DNA of 64,000 nt from Shinisaurus crocodilurus (lineage: Eukaryota; Chordata; Lepidosauria; Squamata; Shinisauridae): the NCBI GenBank assembly GCA_021292165.1, contig CM037876.1, forward strand, positions 110,055,379 to 110,119,378, in the 5' to 3' direction. The stretch's first letter is position 1; each line of letters begins with the position of its first letter. The notes under the pieces are model-generated. The model did no database searches. It saw nothing but the letters and a program-made list of their open reading frames with translations, and was not told the origin of the DNA. Below are positions 47,601-49,789 of the stretch, piece by piece. The translations under genes and the position numbers were made by a program.

Positions 47601-49226
47601 TTGACAATTTCACATGACTTGTCAGGAAAATCATCCCCATGTTCAAAAAGGATTTCCTTCATCTTGGAAATATTGGTAAACACACTGTAGAGTAGCCTTC
47701 TTTCCCCGACTCTCTTCACCTCTGTAATTGCCATGTAATGGACCTAATTGGTTATCTTGCACATGTGCACATATTTGTACAATTTTTCATATGGGGGAGC
47801 ATTCAGACGTTTGATACCACACCTGCAGTCTGAGAAAGTATAATCTAGGAAGTGTTTCACCATCCTATGTCTCTGATGTTTTGGTGGTAGTACTTACTCT
47901 TCTAAGACATTGTTAGCTCCAAGCCTCTCCATAAGATTTAAGAACTGATCTTCTTCCTCATCACTTTTCACGTTGCGTCCTTTCCATTTAGGTTGATGCA
48001 TATTTTCAGTTTCACACCTTTGTATCTCAGAAGCAGAGTCCTTCCTCCCAAGCAAAAACCGGCCTGCACATTTCAAAAGATTTGGTATAATAAAATGTTC
48101 AGCACTCAAGAAATTGGGAGGATCCTTCTTTATGTGCTCAGCCCTGTGTGATCAAAGATAGAGCCAGCACATAACACTCTCATGTGTAAAGATTATTTAA
48201 AAATCAATGATGAAAATTATTTTTGTGTTCCCCATAACATGCTACAACAACAGCACTGGTTTGTTTTTGTTTTTTTAAGCAATAGAAATTCGTTATGGTA
48301 GATAAAGGAAACATGGGGATTGGTGCCCATGTGCTGATTTTCTGAAGGCAGAAAGACACTGTGAGAGCCCCAGTCACCACGGTTCTTTTCTGTGTGGTGG
48401 GAAAAGGATATGCAAGGATCATGTCTCACACTAGGACTATTCGCACATTACACTGAACAGGTGTGATGTTAAGATGGTTGTTGTGAGAATCTAGCCCTAT
48501 TCAGTCATTCTGCTCATATGTAAGCTCTACATGCAAGGAAGGGGAGGGGGAATGGGTCCACTAGCTCCGTTCCCCTCCCTTGCTGTTTTTGTTGTCCTCT
48601 ACACATGGAGGGTGACTGTCTGCAAAGGAGACCCTCCTCTCCATGGAAACTTTCCCCAGGATTTTAGAAAGCCCAATGCATTTCTCCTGTCAGCATTCTG
48701 AGGGGGTGGTGATCAGGAAACTGACTGAGCCAAAGATCACTGATAAAGAGAGAGGGGGAAAGAAAAAACCTCTGCTGGAATCCTGTGCAGAAGTAAGCTT
48801 TTCTGATCTGAACATACATGGAAGTAAGCTTTTCTGAACATACCTATCCTTTTGAACACATCTACTCAGTTGATAACTTGTTTGTGGGTTTTTTTCTAGT
48901 TTGTGGTTTTGGTCTTTTCTAGAGCACTAATAATTTTCCTTTTTAAAAATCAGGGAGATTCAATGGTGAAAACAAAAGCTGCTGGTTTAAGACCACAGTT
49001 AAGGCAATCTTAAGTGATAAATCAAGCAACATACATGAATGTGTGAACTGGCCTATAGTGTAAGAATTAACAGCTGAAAGGTTTCTGGAGCACTGTCTCC
49101 ATTTTAGAACTCACCAAATCCTGTGGTGAATTCCTCTGGAGTAAGTAAACCATTGCCATCTGCATCCAGAGTATCAAATACCTTCTCCAGCTCTTCAGGG
49201 TTAAGAGGTAACTCACCATGAAGCCT
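1357..49226 (-). CDS. CRACR2A: CRACR2A (Rab46), partial gene, 15 internal/3' coding exons
   Basis: Large Rab GTPase with EF-hand and coiled coil. In known vertebrates it binds calcium, interacts with ORAI1/STIM1, and works as a membrane-anchored Rab in T cells and endothelium. Seen here: fifteen minus-strand segments, each with AG acceptor and GT (once GC) donor, encode in order an EF-hand loop ([12 protein letters not shown]), a Glu/Lys/Gln-rich coiled coil, a Ser/acidic linker with [10 protein letters not shown], and a Rab domain with GNSSVGKTS (G1), WDTAGQER (G3), NKID (G4) and ECSAL (G5). The order and many short blocks match human CRACR2A as I know it. RASEF and RAB44 share the plan but not these linker blocks. 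The summed length, using the 93-nt form of exon 14, is 1832 nt, about 610 of the roughly 730 residues of the long isoform. Start-codon exons and the prenylated C-terminal exon were not found. Introns are filled with mobile elements, including an antisense copia array. Confidence 0.95.
1561..1590. repeat. (GAT)n microsatellite
   Basis: About eight GAT triplets followed by GAC and AAC variants, within an intron. Confidence 0.85.
2244..2400 (+). mobile_element. Sauria-type SINE, 3' part
   Basis: Contains 'gggccagtcactgactctc', 'cacagggttgttgtgagga' and 'ggcggggtataaatataat' with an AAATA tail. These blocks recur in the fuller copies at 13085, 28995 and 63817. The tRNA-like head is missing, so the copy is 5' truncated. 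Confidence 0.88.
2476..2640. mobile_element. hAT-type non-autonomous element fragment
   Basis: Starts 'caggggtccccaaccttttt', the terminal sequence of a widespread vertebrate hAT-derived family, followed by GGGCACA- and CACAAAATGGCTGCC-type blocks. The far end is not defined. Confidence 0.6.
3583..3689. mobile_element. hAT-type MITE with 8-bp TSD
   Basis: Short element with inverted ends 'cagtgttctccaacctt...' and '...ggctggagaacactg', flanked by the perfect 8-bp duplication GTTTAGAG (3575-3582 and 3690-3697). Related copies lie at 24111, 28313 and 47028. Confidence 0.9.
4580..4970 (+). pseudogene. Ty3/gypsy integrase fragment
   Basis: Translation gives [20 protein letters not shown], matching the first catalytic Asp region of a Ty3/gypsy integrase (…D.FSK…). 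Further on, [15 protein letters not shown] matches the region around the catalytic Glu (…ERFNRTL…), where the Glu is replaced. Stops and gaps show it is dead. No LTRs are visible. Confidence 0.6.
5168..6778. mobile_element. 1.6-kb hAT-like DNA element
   Basis: Ends are 'catggccggattaa' and 'ttaatccggccctg', inverted to each other, with the 8-bp duplication GTTGTTCC on both sides (5160-5167 and 6779-6786). No intact transposase is seen. A segment beginning near 5786 is repeated at about 6070 and 6286 together with expanding (GT)n tracts. Confidence 0.82.
5786..6480. repeat. Internal tandem duplication with (GT)n tracts
   Basis: The run 'gcacgtgcgctttcatgggg' with its flanks occurs at about 5867, 6165 and 6331, each after a (GT)n stretch. 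The preceding block 'gtctgccttttgggggtg' occurs at about 5781 and 6069. A third GT expansion lies at 6240-6330. Confidence 0.85.
6831..7268. mobile_element. MITE family A, copy 1
   Basis: About 440-bp element beginning 'acacagtcctatcg' and ending 'caaaggattgctctc', inverted to each other. Internal blocks 'ggatgccacatatcctgatgg' and 'ctctgaggtcagagtaacct' recur in copies at 14811, 16828 and 61197. Confidence 0.7.
7330..7432 (-). CDS. CRACR2A: CRACR2A exon 14 of window: Rab G4 (NKxD), acceptor ambiguous
   Basis: Encodes [19 protein letters not shown] then [15 protein letters not shown] is the G4 guanine-specificity motif. The donor is GTACAG. With the TAG acceptor at the expected place (exon end 7432) the exon is 103 nt and reads GAG GCA ACA before slipping out of frame. 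With a CAG acceptor 10 nt further in (exon end 7422) it is 93 nt and in frame, losing three residues relative to mammals. Either the exon carries a one-base insertion or the acceptor has moved. Confidence 0.9.
8225..9085 (+). mobile_element. L2-type LINE remnant
   Basis: Translation gives [20 protein letters not shown] then [12 protein letters not shown], the start of an AP-type endonuclease. After internal deletion it continues with [11 protein letters not shown] and a 3' tail ending in AAATGAATAAATAAA. It is clearly decayed. Confidence 0.75.
9222..9336 (-). CDS. CRACR2A: CRACR2A exon 13 of window: Rab domain
   Basis: 115 nt, acceptor TTTGCAG, donor GTAAGT, ending in phase 0. It encodes [20 protein letters not shown] then [18 protein letters not shown], the beta-4/alpha-3 part of the Rab fold. 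Confidence 0.97.
9337..11138. other. CRACR2A intron, mostly unassigned
   Basis: Contains a (GT)n tract at about 10300-10330 and two stretches of 'ccaaaatttctc/attctcc'-type diverged repeat (9450-9570, 10170-10300). No supported gene. Confidence 0.4.
11139..11402. mobile_element. hAT-type MITE
   Basis: Inverted ends 'caggggttctcaacc' and 'ggttgagagaagaaccactg'. The flanks GTTTAGTA and GCTTAGTA are an 8-bp duplication with one mismatch. Confidence 0.85.
11433..11514 (-). CDS. CRACR2A: CRACR2A exon 12 of window: Rab switch II
   Basis: 82 nt, acceptor TTTACAG, donor GTAAGG. It encodes [19 protein letters not shown] and WDTAGQE. WDTAGQ is the G3 motif, with the Gln used for GTP hydrolysis present. 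Both junctions split codons and restore Gly and Arg. Confidence 0.97.
11741..11775. repeat. (GT)n microsatellite
   Basis: Uninterrupted GT dinucleotides in the intron after exon 11. Confidence 0.9.
12190..13060 (+). mobile_element. Non-LTR retrotransposon, C-terminal part, open for 277 codons
   Basis: Open frame 12202-13035 encodes the post-RT region of a [13 protein letters not shown], then [31 protein letters not shown] and a C-terminal zinc motif C-P-H-C-G-K-L-C…H-S-H…H. Such ACETWT/WxGHVxRM blocks are typical of LINE-encoded polymerases, but I cannot name the clade safely. A matching 3' trailer ('tcacgagtgatcgcctac') resumes at 13340 after a SINE inserted in reverse. It is the only LINE fragment here with a long uninterrupted frame besides CR1. 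Confidence 0.72.
13085..13338 (-). mobile_element. Sauria-type SINE, near full length
   Basis: On the minus strand the tRNA-like head 'gagccagtgtggcgtagtgg' leads to 'gggccagtcactgactctc' and a TTTATT-type tail on the plus strand. It sits in the 3' part of the LINE at 12190. Confidence 0.93.
13391..14440. other. Intron, no gene seen
   Basis: Contains a small inverted repeat 'caacccatcatgg…ccatgatgggttg' at about 13997-14029. Otherwise nothing recognisable. Confidence 0.4.
14450..14540. mobile_element. Short MITE-like element ('gtgcaatcc…gatgcaatccc')
   Basis: Contains 'agtcccattgaactcaatgg' between ends that read GCAATCC. The same core recurs at about 49540-49615. It is common in squamate DNA. 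Confidence 0.55.
14811..15250. mobile_element. MITE family A, copy 2
   Basis: Begins 'ggagcgatcctacggcccct' and shares 'aggatgcacggtatcctgg', the Ctccgaggtt/acctcagagag core, and 'ttgggggctgacgggcatc' with the other copies at 6831, 16828 and 61197. Confidence 0.7.
15439..15571 (-). CDS. CRACR2A: CRACR2A exon 11 of window: Rab G1 / P-loop
   Basis: 133 nt, acceptor TTGAAG, donor GTAAGT. It encodes [19 protein letters not shown] followed by [27 protein letters not shown] is the P-loop that holds the GTP phosphates. [10 protein letters not shown] is switch I; the family has Thr-Val-Gly here where classic Rabs have Thr-Ile-Gly. Confidence 0.97.
16100..16421 (-). CDS. CRACR2A: CRACR2A exon 10 of window: acidic/serine linker
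   Basis: 322 nt, acceptor TTCTAG, donor GTAAGG. It encodes [20 protein letters not shown], then a low-complexity linker with [15 protein letters not shown] and [14 protein letters not shown]. The last block is a strong CRACR2A signature lying just before the GTPase domain. The middle is poorly conserved, as usual for this family. Confidence 0.95.
16828..17208. mobile_element. MITE family A, copy 3
   Basis: Begins 'acagagcaatcctacggccc' and ends 'gattggattgcaccgtt'. Its core 'aacatatcctgatggcgctc' and 'cagctagatggccgaaatc' match the other copies. Confidence 0.7.
17237..17850 (-). mobile_element. L2-type LINE 3' end
   Basis: Minus-strand frame at 17424-17705 reads [15 protein letters not shown], then [17 protein letters not shown] and [11 protein letters not shown], the classic C-terminal end of an L2-clade LINE. 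The 3' tail 'actgcccaatatccaaagct' continues to 17237. Confidence 0.82.
18305..18393 (-). CDS. CRACR2A: CRACR2A exon 9 of window: basic linker
   Basis: 89 nt, acceptor TCTACAG, donor GTAAGG, phase 0 in and phase 2 out. It encodes [20 protein letters not shown], the conserved basic block after the coiled coil. Compared with human, the join to exon 8 is about ten residues shorter. Confidence 0.92.
18780..18828 (-). CDS. CRACR2A: CRACR2A exon 8 of window: 49-nt end of coiled coil
   Basis: A small exon placed by homology and phase: acceptor GTTACAG, donor GTAAGC, completing an AG|A Arg codon. It encodes [16 protein letters not shown], matching the ERNKHLRDERD block of the family. It ends in phase 0, as the next exon needs. 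Confidence 0.9.
18829..19750. other. Intron, no gene seen
   Basis: Only homopolymer G or C runs (18930, 19200, 19350). No supported coding or mobile feature. Confidence 0.4.
19755..19950 (+). mobile_element. tRNA-derived SINE (second family)
   Basis: The head 'gagccatagctcagtggtag' with B-box-like 'ggttcaatccccggcatctc' is tRNA-like. It continues into a non-tRNA body ('gggctagatggacccatgg', 'ttcagcgtaaggcagctcc'). It is distinct from the Sauria SINEs. Confidence 0.88.
20583..20650. repeat. Palindromic (TG)n-TA-(CA)n
   Basis: About 18 TG/GT units, then TATA, then about 15 CA/AC units form an almost perfect inverted repeat. Confidence 0.9.
20651..23424. other. Intron, no gene seen
   Basis: Unassigned. 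The block 'gggctagattctcacatcc' (about 21270) recurs inverted near 48483 ('ttgtgagaatctagccct'), so a low-copy repeat is present. Confidence 0.4.
23425..23496 (-). CDS. CRACR2A: CRACR2A exon 7 of window: coiled coil
   Basis: 72 nt, acceptor CTCCAG, donor GTAAGA. It encodes [19 protein letters not shown] and LDLL, almost the same as mammals. The split codon at the start reads AT|T (Ile) where I expect Met in mammals. Confidence 0.94.
23780..23838 (+). repeat. Dispersed repeat, inverted partner at 25310
   Basis: The stretch ending 'ttttgtgctattttgtgc' matches in reverse the stretch 25310-25370 ('gcacaaaatagcacaaacc'), including the motif ccaaag/ctttgg with 'cataggttt'. A shorter version lies at 25186. 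Confidence 0.6.
24111..24249. mobile_element. hAT-type MITE with 8-bp TSD
   Basis: Ends 'cagggctctccaacc' and 'ggttggagagccctg' are inverted. AACTAGAG is present on both sides (24103-24110, 24250-24257). Confidence 0.9.
24257..24412. repeat. Inverted-repeat (foldback) element
   Basis: Left arm 'gggtagtatctaatgttag' plus 'tcctacttagagt' pairs with right arm 'actctaagtaggactgaca' plus 'ttggatactacc'. The inner arms 'aatgggacttaagtta' and 'taacttaagtcccatt' also pair. Confidence 0.8.
24718..24785 (-). mobile_element. CR1 3'-end fragment
   Basis: Contains 'aatcatagaaaagtagagtt' and 'ccatcgagtccaaccccatg', matching the 3' end of the CR1 at 55502. Confidence 0.85.
24880..25260 (+). pseudogene. 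Ty3/gypsy (Sushi-like) gag fragment
   Basis: The frame reads an Ala/Gln-rich coil, then [19 protein letters not shown] and [14 protein letters not shown], followed by a stop. The P-x-x-FDG-x-x-x-x-x-x-FL block is typical of gag in Sushi-type gypsy elements and their domesticated RTL/PEG10 relatives. No zinc knuckle or pol follows, so I read it as a dead fragment and not a domesticated gene. Confidence 0.5.
25774..25961 (-). CDS. CRACR2A: CRACR2A exon 6 of window: coiled coil
   Basis: 188 nt, acceptor CTCAG, donor GTGAGT, leaving in phase 2. It encodes [19 protein letters not shown], then [20 protein letters not shown] and a Gln/Glu-rich helix ending QEEKE. It is the longest coiled-coil exon. 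Confidence 0.95.
26095..26300 (+). mobile_element. L2-like LINE 3' tail
   Basis: Ends 'gtaaaccgcccagagagctt', 'cagctattggacggtataaa' and AAATAAA. The inverse of the same tail lies at 49255-49330 and near 17270. Confidence 0.7.
26301..27825 (+). mobile_element. Dispersed repeat with GC-rich insert
   Basis: Head 'agctgtacccggccacgcg' followed by 'ttgctgtggctcag'. Tail 'tcaaaatttcaaagcaatc', 'agtgaagaactttcggag' and 'tttttatttatatagat'. A head/tail pair like this is widespread in animal genomes, but I cannot assign its class. The block 'gccgtcacgtccagcagatg' occurs on both sides of the minisatellite, at about 26563 and 27623. Confidence 0.6.
26675..27430. repeat. GC-rich minisatellite, six units of 122-168 bp
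   Basis: Units starting 'cctacctttccgtgccgc' begin at 26675, 26797, 26931, 27069, 27201 and 27369. Each carries a 'ccagagccccgcccgcacgg'-type block, then 'cggaacggtctccgcaccgc' and a C-rich, purine-poor end. Unit length varies through CCG/CCA copy number. Long frames across it, on both strands, are a composition effect. Confidence 0.92.
28313..28380. mobile_element. Half-length hAT-type MITE with TSD
   Basis: Contains only the right half of the 3583/47028 family, yet is flanked by TTCTAGGG on both sides (28305-28312, 28381-28388). The left half was lost before insertion, or an internal deletion spared the terminal CAG. Confidence 0.85.
28995..29230 (+). mobile_element. Sauria-type SINE, near full length
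   Basis: Head 'agccagtgtggcatagtgg', B-box region 'gatccgggttctagtcc', body 'gggtgactttgggccagtc', and tail 'tataaatataataaataaa'. Confidence 0.93.
29231..31354. other. Intron, no supported gene
   Basis: Two overlapping unassigned frames lie at 30206-30748 (minus, 180 codons) and 30613-30825 (plus). Neither shows a domain I recognise. Nothing else assignable. Confidence 0.35.
31355..31450 (-). CDS. CRACR2A: CRACR2A exon 5 of window: coiled coil
   Basis: 96 nt, phase 0 at both ends, acceptor TTTGCAG, donor GTATGT. It encodes 32 residues from [16 protein letters not shown] to [13 protein letters not shown], a heptad-patterned coiled-coil segment matching the family. Confidence 0.95.
32805..32867 (+). 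mobile_element. CR1 3'-end fragment
   Basis: Reads 'gttgacctggatgacccctt', 'ggggtttcttccaaccc' and 'tatgtaagattcta', the old-CR1 3' end on the plus strand. Confidence 0.7.
33150..33427. mobile_element. hAT-like element (GGCCGGCCCTG end)
   Basis: Left part 'cctggcccaagacattttgg' then 'tgcctgaggcg'. Right end 'gatagggccggccctg'. The flanks AAAACAGT and GGAACAGT resemble an 8-bp duplication with two mismatches. Confidence 0.5.
33836..33926 (-). CDS. CRACR2A: CRACR2A exon 4 of window: coiled coil
   Basis: 91 nt encoding [19 protein letters not shown] and onward to EKEKFLLK, nearly identical to mammals as I know the family. The acceptor is GACTAG. The donor reads GCAAGT, so the next intron is of the rare GC-AG class. 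The 5' intron (about 11.3 kb) contains the tandem copia array. Confidence 0.95.
34144..34383. mobile_element. hAT-type MITE split by a SINE
   Basis: Ends 'caggggtggacaactc' and 'acaagttgcctgcccctg' are inverted. ATCTAGTG is duplicated at 34136-34143 and 34384-34391. The interior is interrupted by a 139-bp SINE that itself duplicates AACTC. Confidence 0.88.
34160..34298 (+). mobile_element. 5S-rRNA-headed SINE with CR1 tail, copy 1
   Basis: The head resembles the 3' half of 5S rRNA ('agtgcttggatgggtgact' then 'gcctgggctgcc', compare 5S ACTTGGATGGGAGACCGCC). The tail 'tgcattgagcggggggttgg' to 'ccttccaactctactatgat' is the 3' end of CR1. A 5-bp duplication AACTC flanks it. The first half of the 5S part is degraded or truncated. 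Confidence 0.8.
34440..34653 (+). mobile_element. Probable L1 3' end, target of the copia array
   Basis: The stretch 'acatggatatttggtctgc' with 'gaagttcatgcataa' matches the L1-associated stretch at 55345-55400 ('atatggatatttggtctgc'). It appears to continue after the array at 45011 into an A-rich tail. Confidence 0.5.
34654..35434 (+). repeat. Copia LTR1, 621 bp plus 160-bp SINE
   Basis: Starts TGTTGGGAC and ends CCATATCA. It contains an AATAAA signal in 'gatacaataaacagg'. A 160-bp SINE (34854-35013) interrupts it. G instead of A at 34676, 34694 and 34709 separates it from LTR2 and LTR3. Confidence 0.95.
34854..35013 (-). mobile_element. 5S-rRNA-headed SINE with CR1 tail, copy 2 (complete)
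   Basis: Its exact ends are known because LTR2 and LTR3 lack it. On the minus strand the first ~115 nt follow 5S rRNA closely, including 'aagctaagcagggtc' and 'ttacttggatgggagacc', the region of the internal Pol III promoter. The last ~45 nt ('ttggactcgatagccttg', 'ccttccaactctatgat') match the CR1 3' end. The target duplication is at most 1-2 bp. Confidence 0.9.
35435..35452 (+). promoter_or_regulatory. Primer-binding site, internal tRNA-iMet type
   Basis: Directly after the LTR the sequence 'aggttatgcgcccagg' matches, with one mismatch, the complement of the anticodon stem-loop of initiator tRNA-Met (GGTTATGGGCCCAG). Drosophila copia primes with a tRNA-iMet fragment in the same way. A copy lies at 40223. 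Confidence 0.75.
35606..36823 (+). CDS. Copia gag-protease, unit 1
   Basis: The first ATG of the frame follows an in-frame stop. The protein has an acidic Ser/Glu N-terminus, a UBN2-type gag region ([17 protein letters not shown]), a zinc knuckle C-F-N-C…H…C (CX2CX4HX4C), a Lys run, and the protease active site [11 protein letters not shown]. The frame is lost just after LFVQELDT, inside the conserved protease-to-integrase block, so the normal single polyprotein is split. Confidence 0.92.
   Translation: MAEKAIKAEGESPGPSSAGKQREEEGGESAKGSESEAESSGGEEDIPIVRMAAQALNPQIVEKLSGTNYVIWSFQMQHYLTHAGLWNVVTEDAVAVGAQNYDEWKERDEKAKAILCLSVESSQVPFIQFLETAKEIWDTLQGTYQMRTAGSRIILARKLYRLSLQPGGSMPEHLSTIRDMFNRLRAQGMQVENLHQVPILLSSLDSSYDTIVTLIEGQPEQNLTMAYVSGKLLAEWEKRNSRHARRSASSAADSGTAGTSGKLVGVTQATALKVRKCFNCGSTSHLRKNCTSKGKKKKKKEVTSTPEDTITKMGKSLIARVGFSNQDMWVLDSGASHHMANSRDLFQSLDDGYTNQFVELADGKRIQVTATGTIDFAFLGQQRALFVQELDTWSVYHNWLMMDMK
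36781..39567 (+). CDS. Copia integrase-RT-RNase H, unit 1
   Basis: Resumes at [13 protein letters not shown] in the -1 frame and runs about 928 codons. Integrase HHCC (H…H…CEVC) is followed by the catalytic triad in [16 protein letters not shown] and [11 protein letters not shown]. The reverse transcriptase has [24 protein letters not shown] and FVDDILLV. RNase H has [15 protein letters not shown] and EDNQACI. Between integrase and RT is the acidic spacer with [11 protein letters not shown]. All catalytic residues are intact. The first codon here (TTG) is only the point where homology resumes, not a known start. Confidence 0.93.
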   Translation: MVSISQLANDGYEISFSNSNCVISHDGVICAKGNLQNSLYVINPFVTHDEKAKNANLKPHDNCLHIFHKRFAHANYRSIEKMPGLCEGVTMKPCSKYVECEVCSIAKSHRSNIQKHSDRVSTRIFELVHSDVAGPFETSYGGNKYFLTLIDDYSRFGFVYLLQNKSQVQERFESFVKWAGNRYKQYPIGELLTDGGGEYMSTKFKKFLEREGIGHKVTAPYSPFQNGVAERRNRTLQDMMRAQLTESKVGNRFWGDALSNANYLLNRLPNSTIGKTPYEMFHGRKPKVAHVRIFGCKCFVHVQARNFECFLLGYDAQTKGYRLWSPHHNRVILSRDVIFHEQTDDQKQLVELHMQAMSETQQDASEAEQATGQISGEQEGGEQSLRCSTRERKTPVRYQDEFQSGKTVVHKALKIALEPQSFEEIQSLEPKVKNDWFEAMQDEINAMHDNNTWSLVSLPVGRKAITCKWVYKVKTNHQGQVERYRARLVARGFGQKHGVDFDSVFAPTTRYATVRLLLKLAAQRKMMAFHFDVKTAFLYGELQEELYMVQPQGFVEDPSLVCRLNKSIYGLKQAARCWNQKLDTVLISLGFKQSKADHCLYTNYTEQGNWVYLLIFVDDILLVTQTVSQKEKVAKELQEHFELKDLGLVQHYLGMKLSKDEEGSFIVEQSGKIQKLLEIHGLEDCNPVTTPMTLEYQKHTDNTAFDDIGKYQSVIGSLLYLANVSRPDISNAVNILSRKTQNPSNYDWLAMKRVLRYLKGTMNCRLKLSTHTNGGFCVYTDADWGSATDRKSTSGTVLMYENSLIDWYTRKQTCVAISSAESEFISLSQACNEIEWFKQLFADMHIPVDKAVTIFEDNQACISMAQNEKCRPRTKHIDVRYSHVKDCVQKGWVTLKYCASGDMVADLFTKPLPEVRHRKLMRALGLIE
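39602..40222 (+). repeat. Copia LTR2 (middle, chimeric), 621 bp
   Basis: Preceded by the polypurine tract 'gtgggggga'. It has A at 39624, 39642 and 39657 and no SINE (as LTR3), but A at 40109 and G at 40166 (as LTR1). It serves as 3' LTR of unit 1 and 5' LTR of unit 2. Confidence 0.95.
40223..40240 (+). promoter_or_regulatory. Primer-binding site, unit 2
   Basis: Identical to the site at 35435. Confidence 0.75.
40394..41611 (+). CDS. Copia gag-protease, unit 2
   Basis: The translation is identical to the frame at 35606, including the loss of frame after LFVQELDT. Confidence 0.92.
   Translation: MAEKAIKAEGESPGPSSAGKQREEEGGESAKGSESEAESSGGEEDIPIVRMAAQALNPQIVEKLSGTNYVIWSFQMQHYLTHAGLWNVVTEDAVAVGAQNYDEWKERDEKAKAILCLSVESSQVPFIQFLETAKEIWDTLQGTYQMRTAGSRIILARKLYRLSLQPGGSMPEHLSTIRDMFNRLRAQGMQVENLHQVPILLSSLDSSYDTIVTLIEGQPEQNLTMAYVSGKLLAEWEKRNSRHARRSASSAADSGTAGTSGKLVGVTQATALKVRKCFNCGSTSHLRKNCTSKGKKKKKKEVTSTPEDTITKMGKSLIARVGFSNQDMWVLDSGASHHMANSRDLFQSLDDGYTNQFVELADGKRIQVTATGTIDFAFLGQQRALFVQELDTWSVYHNWLMMDMK
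41569..44355 (+). CDS. Copia integrase-RT-RNase H, unit 2
   Basis: The translation is identical to the frame at 36781, with every catalytic block present. Confidence 0.93.
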   Translation: MVSISQLANDGYEISFSNSNCVISHDGVICAKGNLQNSLYVINPFVTHDEKAKNANLKPHDNCLHIFHKRFAHANYRSIEKMPGLCEGVTMKPCSKYVECEVCSIAKSHRSNIQKHSDRVSTRIFELVHSDVAGPFETSYGGNKYFLTLIDDYSRFGFVYLLQNKSQVQERFESFVKWAGNRYKQYPIGELLTDGGGEYMSTKFKKFLEREGIGHKVTAPYSPFQNGVAERRNRTLQDMMRAQLTESKVGNRFWGDALSNANYLLNRLPNSTIGKTPYEMFHGRKPKVAHVRIFGCKCFVHVQARNFECFLLGYDAQTKGYRLWSPHHNRVILSRDVIFHEQTDDQKQLVELHMQAMSETQQDASEAEQATGQISGEQEGGEQSLRCSTRERKTPVRYQDEFQSGKTVVHKALKIALEPQSFEEIQSLEPKVKNDWFEAMQDEINAMHDNNTWSLVSLPVGRKAITCKWVYKVKTNHQGQVERYRARLVARGFGQKHGVDFDSVFAPTTRYATVRLLLKLAAQRKMMAFHFDVKTAFLYGELQEELYMVQPQGFVEDPSLVCRLNKSIYGLKQAARCWNQKLDTVLISLGFKQSKADHCLYTNYTEQGNWVYLLIFVDDILLVTQTVSQKEKVAKELQEHFELKDLGLVQHYLGMKLSKDEEGSFIVEQSGKIQKLLEIHGLEDCNPVTTPMTLEYQKHTDNTAFDDIGKYQSVIGSLLYLANVSRPDISNAVNILSRKTQNPSNYDWLAMKRVLRYLKGTMNCRLKLSTHTNGGFCVYTDADWGSATDRKSTSGTVLMYENSLIDWYTRKQTCVAISSAESEFISLSQACNEIEWFKQLFADMHIPVDKAVTIFEDNQACISMAQNEKCRPRTKHIDVRYSHVKDCVQKGWVTLKYCASGDMVADLFTKPLPEVRHRKLMRALGLIE
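44390..45010 (+). repeat. Copia LTR3, 621 bp
   Basis: TG…CA ends. It differs from LTR2 at 44897 (G for A) and 44954 (A for G). Followed by the target duplication AGTGA. Confidence 0.95.
45280..45426 (-). CDS. CRACR2A: CRACR2A exon 3 of window: start of coiled coil
   Basis: 147 nt, acceptor TCCTCAG, donor GTTAGT. A split GA|T codon joins it to the previous exon. It encodes [19 protein letters not shown] and onward to [17 protein letters not shown], an amphipathic helix at the start of the coiled-coil region. A 158-bp hairpin lies about 116 bp from its acceptor, at 45543-45700 in the upstream intron. Confidence 0.95.
45543..45700. repeat. 158-bp hairpin/foldback element
   Basis: Left arm 'acttccgggttcccggcggg', through 'tagaaaatgcca' and 'aaaagtggccacaatttg', pairs with right arm 'caaattgcggccactttt', through 'tggcattttcta' and 'ctgggaacccagaagt'. 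The arms are about 70 bp with a short loop near 45615-45630. It lies about 116 bp from a CRACR2A exon. Confidence 0.88.
46510..47205 (-). mobile_element. Decayed CR1 reverse transcriptase fragment
   Basis: Minus-strand pieces read [16 protein letters not shown], then [19 protein letters not shown], the CR1 RT FADD region. It resembles the intact CR1 at 55502, with many changes. A MITE splits it at 47028-47167. Confidence 0.85.
47028..47167. mobile_element. hAT-type MITE, full palindrome
   Basis: Ends 'cagtgttctccaacctt' and 'aaggttggagaacactg', with near-complete self-complementarity across 140 bp. The flanks AGCCAGAT and ATCTAGAT are an imperfect 8-bp duplication. Confidence 0.88.
47206..47897. 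other. Intron, no gene seen
   Basis: A-rich, unassigned. Confidence 0.4.
47898..48063 (-). CDS. CRACR2A: CRACR2A exon 2 of window: EF-hand to coiled-coil linker
   Basis: 166 nt, acceptor GTGCAG, donor GTAAGT, entering in phase 1 and leaving in phase 2. It encodes a basic stretch (RFLLGRKDS) and then an acidic segment ending [22 protein letters not shown]. That ending matches the family's block before the coiled coil. The first half is poorly conserved compared with mammals. Confidence 0.92.
48064..49114. other. Intron, no gene seen
   Basis: Contains a low-copy repeat near 48432-48540 ('ttgtgagaatctagccct') shared in inverted orientation with about 21270. Otherwise unassigned. Confidence 0.4.
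49115..49226 (-). CDS. CRACR2A: CRACR2A exon 1 of window: EF-hand
   Basis: This 112-nt exon begins after a TTACAG acceptor in phase 0 and ends in phase 1 at a GTGAGT donor. It encodes 37 residues from RLHGELPLN to EEFTTGF. The loop [12 protein letters not shown] has all canonical calcium ligands (positions 1, 3, 5, 12 and Gly at 6), so this EF-hand should bind calcium. It is the second EF-hand of the family. The first one and the initiator codon must lie upstream, and I did not find them up to the window end. Confidence 0.95.
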
Positions 49227-49254
49227 CTGTAATGACAAATCATTCCTCAGATAT

Positions 49255-49400
49255 TTATTTATTTATTTATTTATTCCATTTCTATACTGCCCAATAGCCG
49301 AAGCTCTCTGGGCAGTTTACAACAATTATAAAATTACATAATAAAATATAATTATACAATAAAATACAGTATAAAAAATTACAAACAATAAAAACATTAA
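49255..49400 (-). mobile_element. L2-like LINE 3' tail
   Basis: Plus strand reads TATTTATTTATT, then 'tatactgcccaatagccgaa' and 'gctctctgggcagtttac', the inverse of the tail at 26095. Confidence 0.75.
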
Positions 49401-49536
49401 AAAATTTACATAAACATGTATAAATATCATGTATAAATTACCAGTTACATTTTTTAAAAATCCAGAAAACAAGACAAATGATTTAGATTAACAGAAGATT
49501 GTCTGGTGTGTGTGTGTGTGTAACTCTTGATCTAAA

Positions 49537-49615
49537 ACTGTAGTGTAATCCTAGACAGGTCTACTCAAAAGTAAGAGCCATTGAGTTCAATAGGATTTCA
49601 GCCTGTATGTTATAT
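49537..49615. mobile_element. Short MITE-like element
   Basis: Shares 'ccattgagttcaatagg' and terminal GTAATCC-type sequence with the copy at 14450. Confidence 0.5.
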
Positions 49616-49789
49616 ATGTTAGGGGTATTGTGATTTGAACAGTTAATGTGCATTGCAACCAGCCATTGTATCTGCTTGTTTTGAGATTCTGGTGTATAGT
49701 ATGTTTTATTTATTTTTCGGTCTATTAACTGCAATAAATTTGATTGATATAATTAGTGGGTGCTGATGATGAGTTTTTGTCATTCTTGG